A stretch of DNA of 64,000 bases from Celeribacter baekdonensis (GTDB lineage Bacteria; Pseudomonadota; Alphaproteobacteria; Rhodobacterales; Rhodobacteraceae): the NCBI RefSeq assembly GCF_003047105.1, contig NZ_CP028475.1:1674001-1738000 (forward strand). The letters run 5' to 3'. Below, piece by piece: positions 55,397 to 64,000 of this stretch (positions are counted from its first letter, which is position 1; each line of letters starts with the position of its first letter). The translations under genes and the position numbers were made by a program. Under the pieces are notes generated by a model. The model was not told the origin of the DNA, made no database searches, and saw only the letters and a list, made by a program, of their open reading frames with translations.

Positions 55397-56701
55397 ATGC
55401 GATTTATGGCGACCTACGATTTCATGGAAACGATGCGGAACACCAACCAGTGGCTCGGGGCCTCGGCCTTGGCGCTTGGCTCTTACCCCGCCATGTCGAT
55501 GGTGCCCAACCCCGCGATCCAATGGCTCGCCGCTTGGGGCCAAGTGACTGAACGTTCCTTTGCGCGTATGGGGGCCAAACCCGACTGGGGCATTCAATCC
55601 GTGGTCGGCGAAGATGGCCGCGATCATATCGTCGATATCGAAGTTGAAGTGTCCAAAGCCTTTGGCGACCTGATCCATTTCAAGGTCCAGGGTCGCAAAG
55701 AAATGCCGCGCAAAGTTCTGCTCGTCGCACCCATGTCCGGCCATTACGCCACACTGCTGCGCTCGACCGTCGTGTCGCTGTTGCCCGATTGCGAACTCTA
55801 CATCACCGATTGGCACAACGCCCGCGACATTCCGGTGTCCGAAGGCAAATTCGACGTTGAGGACTACACCCTCTACCTCGTTGATTTCATGAAACATCTT
55901 GGCCCGCAAATCCATGTCATCGCGGTCTGTCAACCGGCCCCGCTGACCTTGGCCGCAACCGCCTATCTGGCCGAAGAAGACCCCAAAGCTCAGCCGCGCA
56001 GCCTGACGTTGATCGGCGGGCCAATTGACCCTGACGCGACTCCGACCGAAGTCACCGACTTTGGCAACCGCATCACCATGGGCCAGCTTGAACAAAGCAT
56101 GATCCAGCGCGTCGGATATAAATACAAAGGCGTCGGCCGCAAGGTCTATCCGGGTCTGTTGCAGCTCAGCTCCTTCATCGCGATGAATTCTGAAAGCCAC
56201 ACCAAGGCCTTCAAAGATCAAATCAACCGTGTCGCCAAAGGCGAAGCCTCGGATCACGACAAGCACAATAAGTTCTACGACGAATACCTCGCCGTGATGG
56301 ACATGACCGCCGAATTCTACCTCTCGACTGTTGAGCGGGTGTTCAAAGGCTTGGAAATCGCCAACAACGAATTCGTCGTCGCAGGCAAGCGAATCGATAT
56401 CGGCAAAATCACCGATGTGGCAGTCAAAACCGTCGAAGGTGAGAATGACGACATCTCGGCTCCGGGCCAATGCGTCGCGGCGCTCGATCTGTGCACGGGC
56501 CTGCCAGACAGCAAAAAAGCCTGGCATTTGGAGCCGGGCGCGGGTCACTACGGGATTTTTGCGGGCAAAAGCTGGCGCAACAACATCCGGCCCTTGGTGC
56601 TGGATTTCATCGACGCCAACTCGGGACCGCGCGTGGTTGCGGGCAAAGACACCGCCCGTCCAAGCGCTGCCGCCAAAGCCAAGACCAAAGCCGCAGGGTA
56701 A
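55397..56701 (+). CDS. phaZ: Intracellular polyhydroxyalkanoate depolymerase
   Basis: This 434-residue protein degrades native PHA granules. It has the VLLVAPMSGHYATLLRSTV block (about 107-125), the Cys nucleophile Cys178 in AVCQPAP in place of serine, as in other type PhaZ1, and SLTLIGGPIDPDATPTEV. No signal peptide, so intracellular. The start at 55397 follows AAGGAGTGACGC. Confidence 0.93.
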   Translation: MRFMATYDFMETMRNTNQWLGASALALGSYPAMSMVPNPAIQWLAAWGQVTERSFARMGAKPDWGIQSVVGEDGRDHIVDIEVEVSKAFGDLIHFKVQGRKEMPRKVLLVAPMSGHYATLLRSTVVSLLPDCELYITDWHNARDIPVSEGKFDVEDYTLYLVDFMKHLGPQIHVIAVCQPAPLTLAATAYLAEEDPKAQPRSLTLIGGPIDPDATPTEVTDFGNRITMGQLEQSMIQRVGYKYKGVGRKVYPGLLQLSSFIAMNSESHTKAFKDQINRVAKGEASDHDKHNKFYDEYLAVMDMTAEFYLSTVERVFKGLEIANNEFVVAGKRIDIGKITDVAVKTVEGENDDISAPGQCVAALDLCTGLPDSKKAWHLEPGAGHYGIFAGKSWRNNIRPLVLDFIDANSGPRVVAGKDTARPSAAAKAKTKAAG

Positions 56702-56721
56702 TCAGCGCCCGAACTTAATTC

Positions 56722-56757
56722 AAAACGGCGTCCTCCCACACGAGCGGCGCCGTTTTT
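56722..56757 (+). terminator. Terminator after phaZ
   Basis: AAAACGGCG (56722-56730) pairs with CGCCGTTTT (56748-56756), followed by TT. It lies between the convergent phaZ and hydrolase genes. Confidence 0.85.
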
Positions 56758-56785
56758 TGAGTATTTTCGCTGCCATGAAGGGGCT

Positions 56786-57499
56786 TTAGCGCAACACCAA
56801 CGGAGCCTCGGCCTCAAGCCATGTTCTAAGCGCGCGCGACACGGTTTTGGGCGCTTCCAACATCGGCAGATGTCCAGCTTTTTCAATCAGAACCAACTGC
56901 GCGCGTGGCATCAACTGGGCGATGAAATCTTGCCGCCGGGCCGGACAAATCGTATCGGCCACACCGCCAATCACCAGCGCCGGAAGCCGCGCACGCCGCA
57001 GCACATTTTGTAAATCCGGACGGCGTTGCAGAATGCGCGATTGGGCCAAATAGGTCTCCGCCCCGGCCTCCATCGCCATGTCGAGCCAATATTCGCGAAT
57101 GGCGGTGCGGTGCGGCGACTCAAACAACGCCGTACTGGGCAGTTCTTCCAATAGCGCCTCACCAAACCGGCCGGTTTTGGCTTTAATCATTCGCGGTTCA
57201 CGGGCAGCGGCCGCATTTGGCGGTTCGGCCTGCGCCGAGGCGGAAATCAACGCCAGTCGCGTCACCCGTCCGGGCGCACGGCGCAGCATTTCTGTTGCCA
57301 CAGAGGCCCCGAGATCATGCCCGGCCAGCGCGAATTTCGCGGGTGCGACGGCCAGAACATAATCCGCCATCTCAGCCAAGCTCACCCCTTTGAGCGGTGC
57401 AACCATCACGGCATGGTCCCGGCTCAGATCGTTGATCTGATCCGCAAACACCCGACCGTCCGCGAGAAATCCGGGGAGAAACACTAAGCTTTCCGTCAT
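56786..57499 (-). CDS. Alpha/beta hydrolase with aspartate in the nucleophile position
   Basis: This 237-residue protein has the alpha/beta-hydrolase layout: oxyanion LPGFLADGRV, elbow GHDLGA (60-65) with Asp62 where serine is expected, GGVADTICP for the acid and EKAGHLPMLE for the histidine. An Asp nucleophile is used by haloalkane dehalogenases and epoxide hydrolases (GHDWG); here the following residue is Leu, not Trp, so activity is not clear. It stands 50 bp from the next hydrolase gene, on the same strand. Confidence 0.8.
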   Translation of the reverse strand: MTESLVFLPGFLADGRVFADQINDLSRDHAVMVAPLKGVSLAEMADYVLAVAPAKFALAGHDLGASVATEMLRRAPGRVTRLALISASAQAEPPNAAAAREPRMIKAKTGRFGEALLEELPSTALFESPHRTAIREYWLDMAMEAGAETYLAQSRILQRRPDLQNVLRRARLPALVIGGVADTICPARRQDFIAQLMPRAQLVLIEKAGHLPMLEAPKTVSRALRTWLEAEAPLVLR

Positions 57500-57549
57500 C
57501 GGTAGGTCATCCTGCCGGGGTCACTCCCCAAATTTGTTTCGGCGCAAGA

Positions 57550-58293
57550 TCAAATGCGCGCCAGCACATCACAGATCGCCGCCTCGATGGTTTTGAGACA
57601 ATCCGGGGTCGAAAACGGGTGATCCGCGCCTTTGACAAGCATCAGCCGCAGATCATCGCCCTGCGCATGATCAAACAGGCGCAGCGCCGTTTCGGTGGAC
57701 ACCGCCGTATCCTCTGTGCCTTGCAAAAATCGCACCGGAAAAGGCAGATTCAGCGGGGCACGCAACACAAGATGATCCCGGCCATCGAGGATCAGGCGTT
57801 TGGTGATCGGATAGGGCTCACCATATTCAGAGGGCACATGCACGACGCCCTTGTCCATCAATTCGGCGCGCTGATCGTCGTCAAAGCTGGCCCAAAACCC
57901 GTCTTCGGTAAAATCGGGGGCGGCGGCGATGGTGACAAGCCCCGCCACCCGCTCAGGCATCCGCGTACACATCAAAAGCGAAATCCACCCGCCCATGGAG
58001 GAGCCGACAAGCAACTGCGGTCCGGTTGTGAGCGTTGAGATCGCCACCTGCGCATCTTCTGCCCAATCACCGATAGCGCCCTCTTCAAAGCGGCCCGCGC
58101 TTGCGCCATGACCGGAATAATCAAACCGCAAAAACGGTCGCCCCTCTGCACGCGCCCAAGCGTCCAAAGCCGTGGCTTTGCTGCCCTCCATATCGGATTT
58201 AAAGCCGCCTAAGAACACCACGCCGGTGCCCTGGCCCGCAACCTGATGATAGGCGATGCGGCGACCGCTTGAGGTATCTAAAAACTCTGGCAT
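57550..58293 (-). CDS. Alpha/beta hydrolase (ABHD10/thioesterase-like)
   Basis: This 247-residue protein has the elbow GSSMGG (97-102, Ser99), GGFKSDMEGSKA at the oxyanion side and DYSGHGAS. It looks like the ABHD10-type acyl-protein thioesterase group. The start at 58293 follows GGAGGACA. Its neighbours are a second hydrolase and an MFS transporter. Confidence 0.83.
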   Translation of the reverse strand: MPEFLDTSSGRRIAYHQVAGQGTGVVFLGGFKSDMEGSKATALDAWARAEGRPFLRFDYSGHGASAGRFEEGAIGDWAEDAQVAISTLTTGPQLLVGSSMGGWISLLMCTRMPERVAGLVTIAAAPDFTEDGFWASFDDDQRAELMDKGVVHVPSEYGEPYPITKRLILDGRDHLVLRAPLNLPFPVRFLQGTEDTAVSTETALRLFDHAQGDDLRLMLVKGADHPFSTPDCLKTIEAAICDVLARI

Positions 58294-58412
58294 GGCACTG
58301 TCCTCCGTCCTTGCCTCAGGCCTATCGCGGCTGGGAAAACTTTGCAATCCGCTGGCCCGAACCGGTCCCACTGACATAGAGAGGCCGGCAGGGGTCCGTT
58401 CAAATACCGCAC

Positions 58413-59729
58413 TCAGTCCCGCTCCATCGAAAACAGCGAAAAGCCTGTTTCGACCTCGCTCAAGCGCGATGCAACTCCGGCCCCCGCCAATGCCAAGCCC
58501 GCAAAGCAGAGGAGAGCGCCATGCGGGCCAATCAAACTGGCCACTGCGCCGATCGCCCCCGAGCCCAAAAGGATCACCCCAATGACGGTATTTGCAACCG
58601 CCGTATAGGCGGTGCGTTGCTCAGAGGGGGCAAGATCGACCAGATAGGTGGAGCGGCCTTGGCGCACACCATGGTAGCAAATCATCAGCAAAAACAAGGA
58701 CACAGGAATGGCCCAAAGCGTCGAAGACAGGCCCATCAGGTCCAACACGACGCCAAGAACCAAGGCAGCGGCCCCAAATAGACCTGAGAGCATCAGAACG
58801 GTTTTCGACGACCGATCCGCCAATCTCCCCCAAACATATGAGGACAGAAACGAGGCCACCGCCGAGGCCAGAACCGAGGCACCGAGCGCCTTGAATGTGC
58901 CGTTACCGGCCTGCGCACCGAGGACAATGAGGTAAGGCGGGGCCAGTGCTGTGCCAGTCAAAAGGCCACGCGCATAAATAAACCGGCGCAACATCGGCTT
59001 GTCACGCAACAGGCGTAGTTGGGACAAAATGCGCGGATCGCCGGCACCGGGATCGCGGTCTTCGCGCAGGGTCGAAAACGTCAGAAACGCAGCACCCCAC
59101 AGCACAGCAGCCACCCCCAACGCGCCAATCACCAAGACAAAGCGGTCCACAGGGGCGAAAATCAGCAAAAGTGCAAAGATCACCACCACCAGCGCGGAGG
59201 CAGAGGCCGCCGACCCGGTGACCGCGCCGCGCCGGGTTTTCGCGATGGTTTTGCCAAGGATGTCTTTGTAACTGACCGAGGCAACAGAGCGCGACACGGC
59301 CAAAAGCGCCACAGCCCCACAGGCGGCGACCCCGGCGGTTGCGCCCTGCATATTCAGTCCGATCAAGACCAAAAGCAACGCCGCCAGGCCCTGCCCCAAA
59401 CACGCGAGTGCCCACGCCCATTTGCGAACTGGCAGCGCATGAATATGCGGCGCGGTGAAAAGTTGCGGCAAAAGCGCGCCCGCCTCGCGGATTGGCACCA
59501 ACAGGCCAATCAAGGCGGCGGGCGTACCAAGGTGGCTTAAAAGCCAAGAGAGCACCAATTTCGGATCAAACAGCCCATCGGCAGATTTGGTCATCGAAAG
59601 GGCCGCAAAGTGACGCAGGAAATTTCCCGGTTCTTGCGCCTTGGCCGCCGCACTGAGCCCCTCAGCCTCGCGACCGTCGCCCCCTTGCACCCCAGAAAGA
59701 CGTTCAAACATCGCATTTACGGCAGTCAT
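58413..59729 (-). CDS. MFS transporter
   Basis: This 438-residue protein has about twelve hydrophobic segments and MFS-type loops (VPIREAGALLPQLF, WGRLADRSSKTVLMLSG). Substrate unknown. It is divergent from thrS. It has an N-terminal soluble extension of about 40 residues. Confidence 0.85.
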   Translation of the reverse strand: MTAVNAMFERLSGVQGGDGREAEGLSAAAKAQEPGNFLRHFAALSMTKSADGLFDPKLVLSWLLSHLGTPAALIGLLVPIREAGALLPQLFTAPHIHALPVRKWAWALACLGQGLAALLLVLIGLNMQGATAGVAACGAVALLAVSRSVASVSYKDILGKTIAKTRRGAVTGSAASASALVVVIFALLLIFAPVDRFVLVIGALGVAAVLWGAAFLTFSTLREDRDPGAGDPRILSQLRLLRDKPMLRRFIYARGLLTGTALAPPYLIVLGAQAGNGTFKALGASVLASAVASFLSSYVWGRLADRSSKTVLMLSGLFGAAALVLGVVLDLMGLSSTLWAIPVSLFLLMICYHGVRQGRSTYLVDLAPSEQRTAYTAVANTVIGVILLGSGAIGAVASLIGPHGALLCFAGLALAGAGVASRLSEVETGFSLFSMERD

Positions 59730-59837
59730 GGCGGCCCTTTCGCATTGACTCGGTCACACTATAGATTCACATAGGGCGAACACCATAACCCGCAACCGGG
59801 CGCTCCGTGGGCGCCAAACTGACGAGGAGTGCCAGAC

Positions 59838-61787
59838 ATGGCCCAGATTTCTCTCACCTTCCCCGATGGCACTGCACGCGACTTCGCAAAGGGCGTAACC
59901 CCTACCGAGGTCGCCGAAAGCATTGCGATCTCTCTCGCCAAAAAGGCGATTTCTGCGACCGTGAATGGCGCGCATTGGGACCTGCAATGGCCGATTGAGG
60001 CGGATGCCACGATCGCCATCAACACCATGTCGGACGATGCGCCTGCGTTGGAATTGATCCGTCACGATCTGGCTCATATCATGGCCCGCGCGGTTCAGGA
60101 GCTTTGGCCCGATGTCAAAGTCACCATCGGTCCGGTGATCAAGGATGGCTGGTATTACGACTTTGACCGCAAAGAGCCGTTTACCCCCGAAGATTTGGGC
60201 GCAATTGAAGCGAAGATGAAAGAGATCATCAACGCCCGTGACCCGGTGCGCACCGAAGTCTGGTCGCGCGATGAAGCCATCGCCTATTACAAAGAGCGCG
60301 GTGAAGAGTATAAGGTCGAGTTGGTCGGTATGATCCCCGACGACGGCCAACCGATCCGCATGTATTGGCATGGCGATTGGCAAGACCTGTGCCGTGGGCC
60401 CCATTTGCAAAACACCGGCCAAGTGCCAAACAATGGCTTTAAATTGATGTCCGTCGCCGGAGCCTATTGGCGCGGCGACAGTGACCGCGCAATGTTGCAG
60501 CGGATTTACGGCGTTGGCTTCAAGGACCCGAAGTCGCTCAAGGCCCATTTGACCATGTTGGAAGAGGCGGCCAAACGCGACCACCGTAAGCTGGGTCGCG
60601 AAATGGACCTGTTCCACATGCAAGAAGAGGCTCCGGGCCAGATTTTCTGGCATCCGAATGGCTGGAAAATCTACACCACGTTGCAAGATTACATGCGCCG
60701 CCAGCAAGAAGAAGATGGCTATGTCGAGGTCAACACGCCGCAGGTGGTGAACCGCAAGCTTTGGGAAGCGTCCGGTCACTGGGACAACTACCAAGACAAT
60801 ATGTTCATCGTCGAAGTGGACGAGGAGCACGCCCGCGAAAAAACGCTGAATGCGCTTAAGCCGATGAACTGCCCCTGCCACGTTCAGGTGTTCAACCAAG
60901 GTTTGAAATCCTACCGCGATCTGCCATTGCGCATGGCCGAATTCGGATCGTGTAACCGCTATGAACCGTCAGGTGCGCTGCACGGCATCATGCGGGTGCG
61001 TGGCTTTACCCAAGATGACGCGCATATTTTCTGTACCGATGAACAGGTCGAGGAAGAAACCAAGAAATTCGTCACCTTCTTGGCCAAAATCTATGCCGAT
61101 CTGGGCTTTGATCAGTGGAAGGTCAAATTGTCGACCCGTCCTGAAAAGCGCGTCGGCACCGAGGAAAGCTGGGACAAGGCCGAGGCGGATTTGGCCAACG
61201 GGATTCGGGCGGCGGGATACGAGTATGAAATCCAAGAGGGCGAAGGCGCCTTTTATGGTCCGAAACTGGAGTTCGTGCTGACCGATGCCATTGGCCGCGA
61301 TTGGCAATGTGGTACGTTGCAGATCGACCCCAACCTCCCTGAACGTCTGGACGCCAATTACATCGGCCAAGATGGGGCAAAACACCGTCCGGTGATGTTG
61401 CACCGTGCTGTTTTGGGTTCATTCGAACGCTTCATCGGCATCTTGATTGAATCTCATGCCGGCAAATTGCCGTTCTGGCTCGCGCCGCGTCAGGTTGTGG
61501 TCACCACGATTGTCTCCGAAGCCGATGGCTACGCCGATGAGGTCGTCGCCGCGCTCAAAGCCGCAGGTGTGCGTGCCGAGGCTGACACGCGCAACGAGAA
61601 GATCAACTACAAGGTCCGCGAACACAGCCTTGGCAAAGTGCCGGTGATTCTGGCCGTGGGCGCGCGCGAGATCGACGAAAAGACTGTCTCTGTGCGTCGT
61701 TTGGGCGAAAAACAGACCGCTGTGATGAGTTTGGACGACATCGTCGCTGAGCTAAAACTGGCCGCCTGCCCGCCTGACTTGAAATAA
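59838..61787 (+). CDS. thrS: Threonyl-tRNA synthetase
   Basis: This 649-residue class II synthetase has the TGS domain (about 1-60), the editing domain with [16 protein letters not shown], the catalytic core ([21 protein letters not shown]) and the anticodon-binding domain. The start is ATG 59838, 8 bp after GAGGAG; the GTG at 59829 lies in the ribosome binding site. A short hairpin (GGCGC/GCGCC at about 59798-59814) stands before the start. Confidence 0.97.
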   Translation: MAQISLTFPDGTARDFAKGVTPTEVAESIAISLAKKAISATVNGAHWDLQWPIEADATIAINTMSDDAPALELIRHDLAHIMARAVQELWPDVKVTIGPVIKDGWYYDFDRKEPFTPEDLGAIEAKMKEIINARDPVRTEVWSRDEAIAYYKERGEEYKVELVGMIPDDGQPIRMYWHGDWQDLCRGPHLQNTGQVPNNGFKLMSVAGAYWRGDSDRAMLQRIYGVGFKDPKSLKAHLTMLEEAAKRDHRKLGREMDLFHMQEEAPGQIFWHPNGWKIYTTLQDYMRRQQEEDGYVEVNTPQVVNRKLWEASGHWDNYQDNMFIVEVDEEHAREKTLNALKPMNCPCHVQVFNQGLKSYRDLPLRMAEFGSCNRYEPSGALHGIMRVRGFTQDDAHIFCTDEQVEEETKKFVTFLAKIYADLGFDQWKVKLSTRPEKRVGTEESWDKAEADLANGIRAAGYEYEIQEGEGAFYGPKLEFVLTDAIGRDWQCGTLQIDPNLPERLDANYIGQDGAKHRPVMLHRAVLGSFERFIGILIESHAGKLPFWLAPRQVVVTTIVSEADGYADEVVAALKAAGVRAEADTRNEKINYKVREHSLGKVPVILAVGAREIDEKTVSVRRLGEKQTAVMSLDDIVAELKLAACPPDLK

Positions 61788-61810
61788 GTCGCACCCACCT
61801 GAAACAATAA

Positions 61811-61836
61811 GGCCTCGCGCAAGCGGGGCCTTTTTT
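61811..61836 (+). terminator. Terminator after thrS
   Basis: GGCCTCGC (61811-61818) and GCGGGGCC (61823-61830) form a GCAA-loop hairpin followed by six T. The rest of the 327-bp gap to the bufA start has no gene. A CCTGAC/GTCAGG inverted repeat (61999-62016) and a CCGCC/GGCGG pair (62072-62087) may be regulatory. Confidence 0.9.
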
Positions 61837-62114
61837 GCGTGATCACCGTCCCCAACGTCAACGTGAGCAATGTTTCATCGGCCAATGTGCCTTCATGTCT
61901 CTGTTTTTATTCGGTTCACCCCAGACCTTCGGGTCAAAACGGCACCAGGTTCGCCCCCTTGGATCGCATTTCAACACACGTTTTCGTTTGTTTCACTGCC
62001 TGACAGGCGCGTCAGGACACACCCCCGTGACTGGCCTGTGAGCTGCCCCATCGGCCATATCTTGCTCACCGCCACTCACGGCGGAAACGCATGATCTCTA
62101 GGGAGACACACCCA

Positions 62115-62426
62115 ATGACCACACAAACAAAAACCCTCGCCCTCATCGGCGCTCTTGCCACCGCATTGTCCGCAACCGCCACCATGGCCTCCGCCGAAGG
62201 CGCGCAAGAAAAATGTTTCGGCGTTGCTCTTGCCGGTGAAAACGGCTGTCAGGCTGGCCCGGGCACGACCTGTGCAGGCACCTCGAAAGTCGATTTCCAA
62301 GGCAACGCCTGGACTTTGGTGCCCGAAGGCACCTGTCTGACGATGGAACTGCCGGCAATGATGGACGGCCATGCCCGTATGGGGTCGCTCGAAGCGCTGG
62401 AACGCGACCTGCCGATGGACAGCTAA
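62115..62426 (+). CDS. bufA: Bufferin-type metallophore precursor (DUF2282)
   Basis: This 103-residue exported protein has a signal peptide (1 to about 27, cut after ASA) and four cysteines, Cys34, Cys45, Cys53 and Cys74, in the DUF2282 layout [23 protein letters not shown] and VPEGTC. The family encodes RiPP copper-binding peptides (bufferins) whose cysteines are modified by MNIO enzymes. The C-terminal [15 protein letters not shown] tail is Met/His-rich, consistent with metal binding. ATG 62115 is chosen over 62091. It is followed by an attenuator and bufB. Confidence 0.88.
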   Translation: MTTQTKTLALIGALATALSATATMASAEGAQEKCFGVALAGENGCQAGPGTTCAGTSKVDFQGNAWTLVPEGTCLTMELPAMMDGHARMGSLEALERDLPMDS

Positions 62427-62434
62427 ACAGCTTT

Positions 62435-62469
62435 GGGTCCGGTGCCGTCCAGTGCCGGACCCTCTTTTT
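62435..62469 (+). terminator. Terminator-like hairpin between bufA and bufB
   Basis: GGGTCCGG (62435-62442) pairs with CCGGACCC (62455-62462), 8 bp without mismatch, then TCTTTTT. It lies after the bufA stop and before bufB, so bufA may be made in excess of its modifying enzymes. Confidence 0.85.
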
Positions 62470-62496
62470 CAAACGCGAACCTTCGGGGGGGATAAG

Positions 62497-63393
62497 ATGT
62501 TGGACCACCATGATAGCCAAAGTGGCGGCCACAGTGGCGGCCACCACGACATCCGGCGTGACGCCCTGCCAAACGGCGCGGGCATCGGCTACAAACCTCA
62601 GCATTTTTCAAACCTGACATTGGGCAACACCCCGGTGGAATGGCTTGAAATCCATGCAGAAAATTACATGGGTGCAGGCGGGCGACCTCTTGCTCAACTG
62701 CGCGCCCTCTCCGATCTGTTCCCGATTTCCGTGCACGGTGTTGGCCTCTCAATCGGTGGCGAAGGACGGCTAGATCCCGACCATCTGGCTCGGCTCAAGC
62801 ACCTGATCGACTGGCTTCAACCGGCTCGGTTTTCCGAACATCTGGCTTGGTCCACCCATGGTGACGCCTTTTTCAACGACCTGCTGCCCCTGCCCTACAC
62901 CGAGGCCACATTGACCCGCGTCTGCGCCCATATTAACGAGCTGCAAGATCGGATCGGGCGGCAAATGTTGCTTGAAAACCCGTCTGCCTATTTGGCCTTT
63001 TCTGAAAGCACCTACGACGAAGTCGATTTCCTCCGCGAAATCGCCAAACGCACCGGTTGCGGGCTTTTGCTGGACGTCAACAACGTCTTTGTCTCCGCCT
63101 CTAATCTGGCCTTTGACCCCATCGCCTATATCGACGCTTTCGCTCATGACGCCGTGGGGGAAATCCACCTTGGCGGCCATGATCAAGACGCGGATGAGAC
63201 CGGCGCCCCGTTATTGATTGACAGCCATGGGCGCGAAGTGGCCGACCCGGTTTGGGCGCTTTATGCCCATACGTTGTCCGTCGGCGGTGCCAAACCAACC
63301 TTGATCGAATGGGACACCGATGTGCCCGAATGGGACGTTTTGGCCGCAGAGGCCGACCGTGCCGCCGCCCTGTTGCAAACGGTGCCTGCATGA
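62497..63393 (+). CDS. bufB: MNIO (DUF692) enzyme for bufferin modification
   Basis: This 298-residue enzyme of the DUF692 TIM-barrel family (multinuclear non-heme iron oxidases) has EIHAENYM (51-58), SVHGVGLSIGG (78-88), SEHLAWS (113-119), LLENPSAYLAF (158-168), LDVNNVFVSASN (192-203) and EIHLGGHDQD (222-231). Probable metal ligands lie among His80, Glu114, Glu160, Asp193, His224 and Glu271. The N-terminus carries an unusual His/Gly stretch (residues 4-17: HHDSQSGGHSGGHH). ATG 62497 follows a run of G. The bufC ATG overlaps its stop. Confidence 0.92.
   Translation: MLDHHDSQSGGHSGGHHDIRRDALPNGAGIGYKPQHFSNLTLGNTPVEWLEIHAENYMGAGGRPLAQLRALSDLFPISVHGVGLSIGGEGRLDPDHLARLKHLIDWLQPARFSEHLAWSTHGDAFFNDLLPLPYTEATLTRVCAHINELQDRIGRQMLLENPSAYLAFSESTYDEVDFLREIAKRTGCGLLLDVNNVFVSASNLAFDPIAYIDAFAHDAVGEIHLGGHDQDADETGAPLLIDSHGREVADPVWALYAHTLSVGGAKPTLIEWDTDVPEWDVLAAEADRAAALLQTVPA
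62521..62544 (+). repeat. Two tandem 12-bp repeats in the bufB start
   Basis: AGTGGCGGCCAC is present twice in tandem and encodes SGGHSGGH, part of the His-rich N-terminal extension. Confidence 0.95.
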
Positions 63394-64000
63394 CCCAATC
63401 CGCCTTCATCCACGCCGTGCTTAACCCAGACGCCCCTGTCCCGACGGGCCTCACCGATGCGTCAGGTCGCCCCGCATCTGCACGCTTTAATGTCTATCGC
63501 AACAACGTCGCGGTCAGTTTGAAAGAGGCCCTCTCGTCAGGGTTTCCAGCGATAAAATCTTTGCTCGGCACGGCGTTTTTTGACGCGATGACAGGGGTTT
63601 ATCTGCGCGCACACCCGCCAAAATCGCCCCGACTGGCACTCTACGGCGAGACGTTCCCCGATTTTCTGGCCGGATTTGACCCCCTGCGCCACCTCCCCTA
63701 TCTGCCCGATGTCGCCCGGCTCGAATACGCCCTGCGCCAAAGCTATCACGCCGCCGATACCACGGCGCTCACACCCGACGCCCTGCAAACCCCCGACGCG
63801 TTGATACGCCCGCTGCGGCTCGCCCCTTCGGTGTTTTGGATCGAAAGCGCCTATCCTGTAACCCAGATTCACGCCGCCGCTTTTGGTGGACCAAACCCCA
63901 CCGGCGGGGCCGAAACCGCCCTGGTCACCCGCGCCATCTTTGATCCGGTGGCGACGGGTTTTCCTCCCGGCACCAGTGCCGTTCTGATGGCTTTGAACGC
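63390..64000 (+). CDS. bufC: Bufferin partner protein BufC (DUF2063-like), truncated by window
   Basis: The ATG at 63390 overlaps the bufB stop (ATGA), and the frame is open to the window edge, 203 codons. The start MTQSAFIHAVLNPDAPVPTG, then SARFNVYRNNVAVSLKEALSSGFPAIKSLLG, matches the DUF2063 partner that binds the precursor for the MNIO enzyme. The end is not visible. Confidence 0.85.
   Translation, partial: MTQSAFIHAVLNPDAPVPTGLTDASGRPASARFNVYRNNVAVSLKEALSSGFPAIKSLLGTAFFDAMTGVYLRAHPPKSPRLALYGETFPDFLAGFDPLRHLPYLPDVARLEYALRQSYHAADTTALTPDALQTPDALIRPLRLAPSVFWIESAYPVTQIHAAAFGGPNPTGGAETALVTRAIFDPVATGFPPGTSAVLMALN

Noticed and set aside
61838-62090. Short frames upstream of bufA (such as 61870-62094)
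   Set aside because: There is no ribosome binding site and no family pattern; the region looks like a promoter and leader.

Overview
The window comes from the chromosome of an alphaproteobacterium of the order Rhodobacterales, most likely the marine Roseobacter group. The evidence is the moderately GC-rich, densely packed genome, the glyQ-DUF6446-glyS order, the SAM-II aptamer in front of metZ, the phaZ/phaC/phasin/phaR cluster and the many Rhodobacterales-type proteins. I cannot name a genus. I see no rRNA, tRNA, prophage, integrase, transposase or CRISPR array. The stretch is core chromosome with a few accessory features.

Layout. 1-8.4 kb: a reverse-strand glyQ/DUF6446/glyS operon, a forward SPOR/peptidoglycan-binding pseudoprotease, then on the reverse strand a membrane protein, trkH, folE2 and metZ with its riboswitch. 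8.7-17.2 kb: two alpha/beta hydrolases around a Nu-class glutathione transferase, ispZ, a DMT permease, ftsY, a frameshifted YhhN gene, an AlkB-like oxygenase and a second frameshifted gene. 17.2-32.5 kb: housekeeping genes (xseA, purD, purU, a ferredoxin, a DegP-type protease, hflK-hflC, gor, rpiA, a thiamine pyrophosphokinase) with small membrane and lipoproteins between them. 32.6-43.5 kb: a large acidic repeat protein, DUF2842, purA, secG, pyrG behind a strongly structured leader, paiB, an Lrp regulator divergent from a broken LysE exporter, ppk2 and a TerB-like protein. 43.6-50.8 kb: an amino-acid-type ABC transporter followed by a glutamine amidotransferase, a glutamine-synthetase-like ligase and a DegT-type aminotransferase, probably a nitrogen or polyamine scavenging module. 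50.9-56.7 kb: a LysR regulator and the polyhydroxyalkanoate (PHA) cluster phaR, phasin, phaC and divergent phaZ, with recognisable PhaR operators. 56.8-61.8 kb: two hydrolases, an MFS transporter and thrS. 62.1-64.0 kb: a bufferin-type RiPP metallophore operon (bufA, bufB, and bufC cut by the window edge).

How the genes work together. metZ is read through a SAM-sensing leader that ends in an intrinsic terminator, so methionine supply is set by S-adenosylmethionine. PHA synthesis, granule coating, granule breakdown and the PhaR repressor are adjacent, and CTGC-N3-GCAG sites lie in front of the phasin gene. In the bufferin operon a secreted cysteine-containing precursor is made first. A terminator-like hairpin then separates it from the modifying enzyme pair, which would keep precursor above enzyme.

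Most notable: the bufferin operon with its internal attenuator and a His-rich extension on the MNIO enzyme; the nested pyrG leader hairpin that can mask the ribosome binding site; the hand-recognised SAM-II riboswitch; the trypsin-fold protein that has lost its catalytic triad; three -1 frameshifts at or beside G/C runs in the first 42 kb; and a REP-like inverted pair with a perfect 24-bp palindrome next to purU. Products were assigned from recalled family motifs, without any database search.
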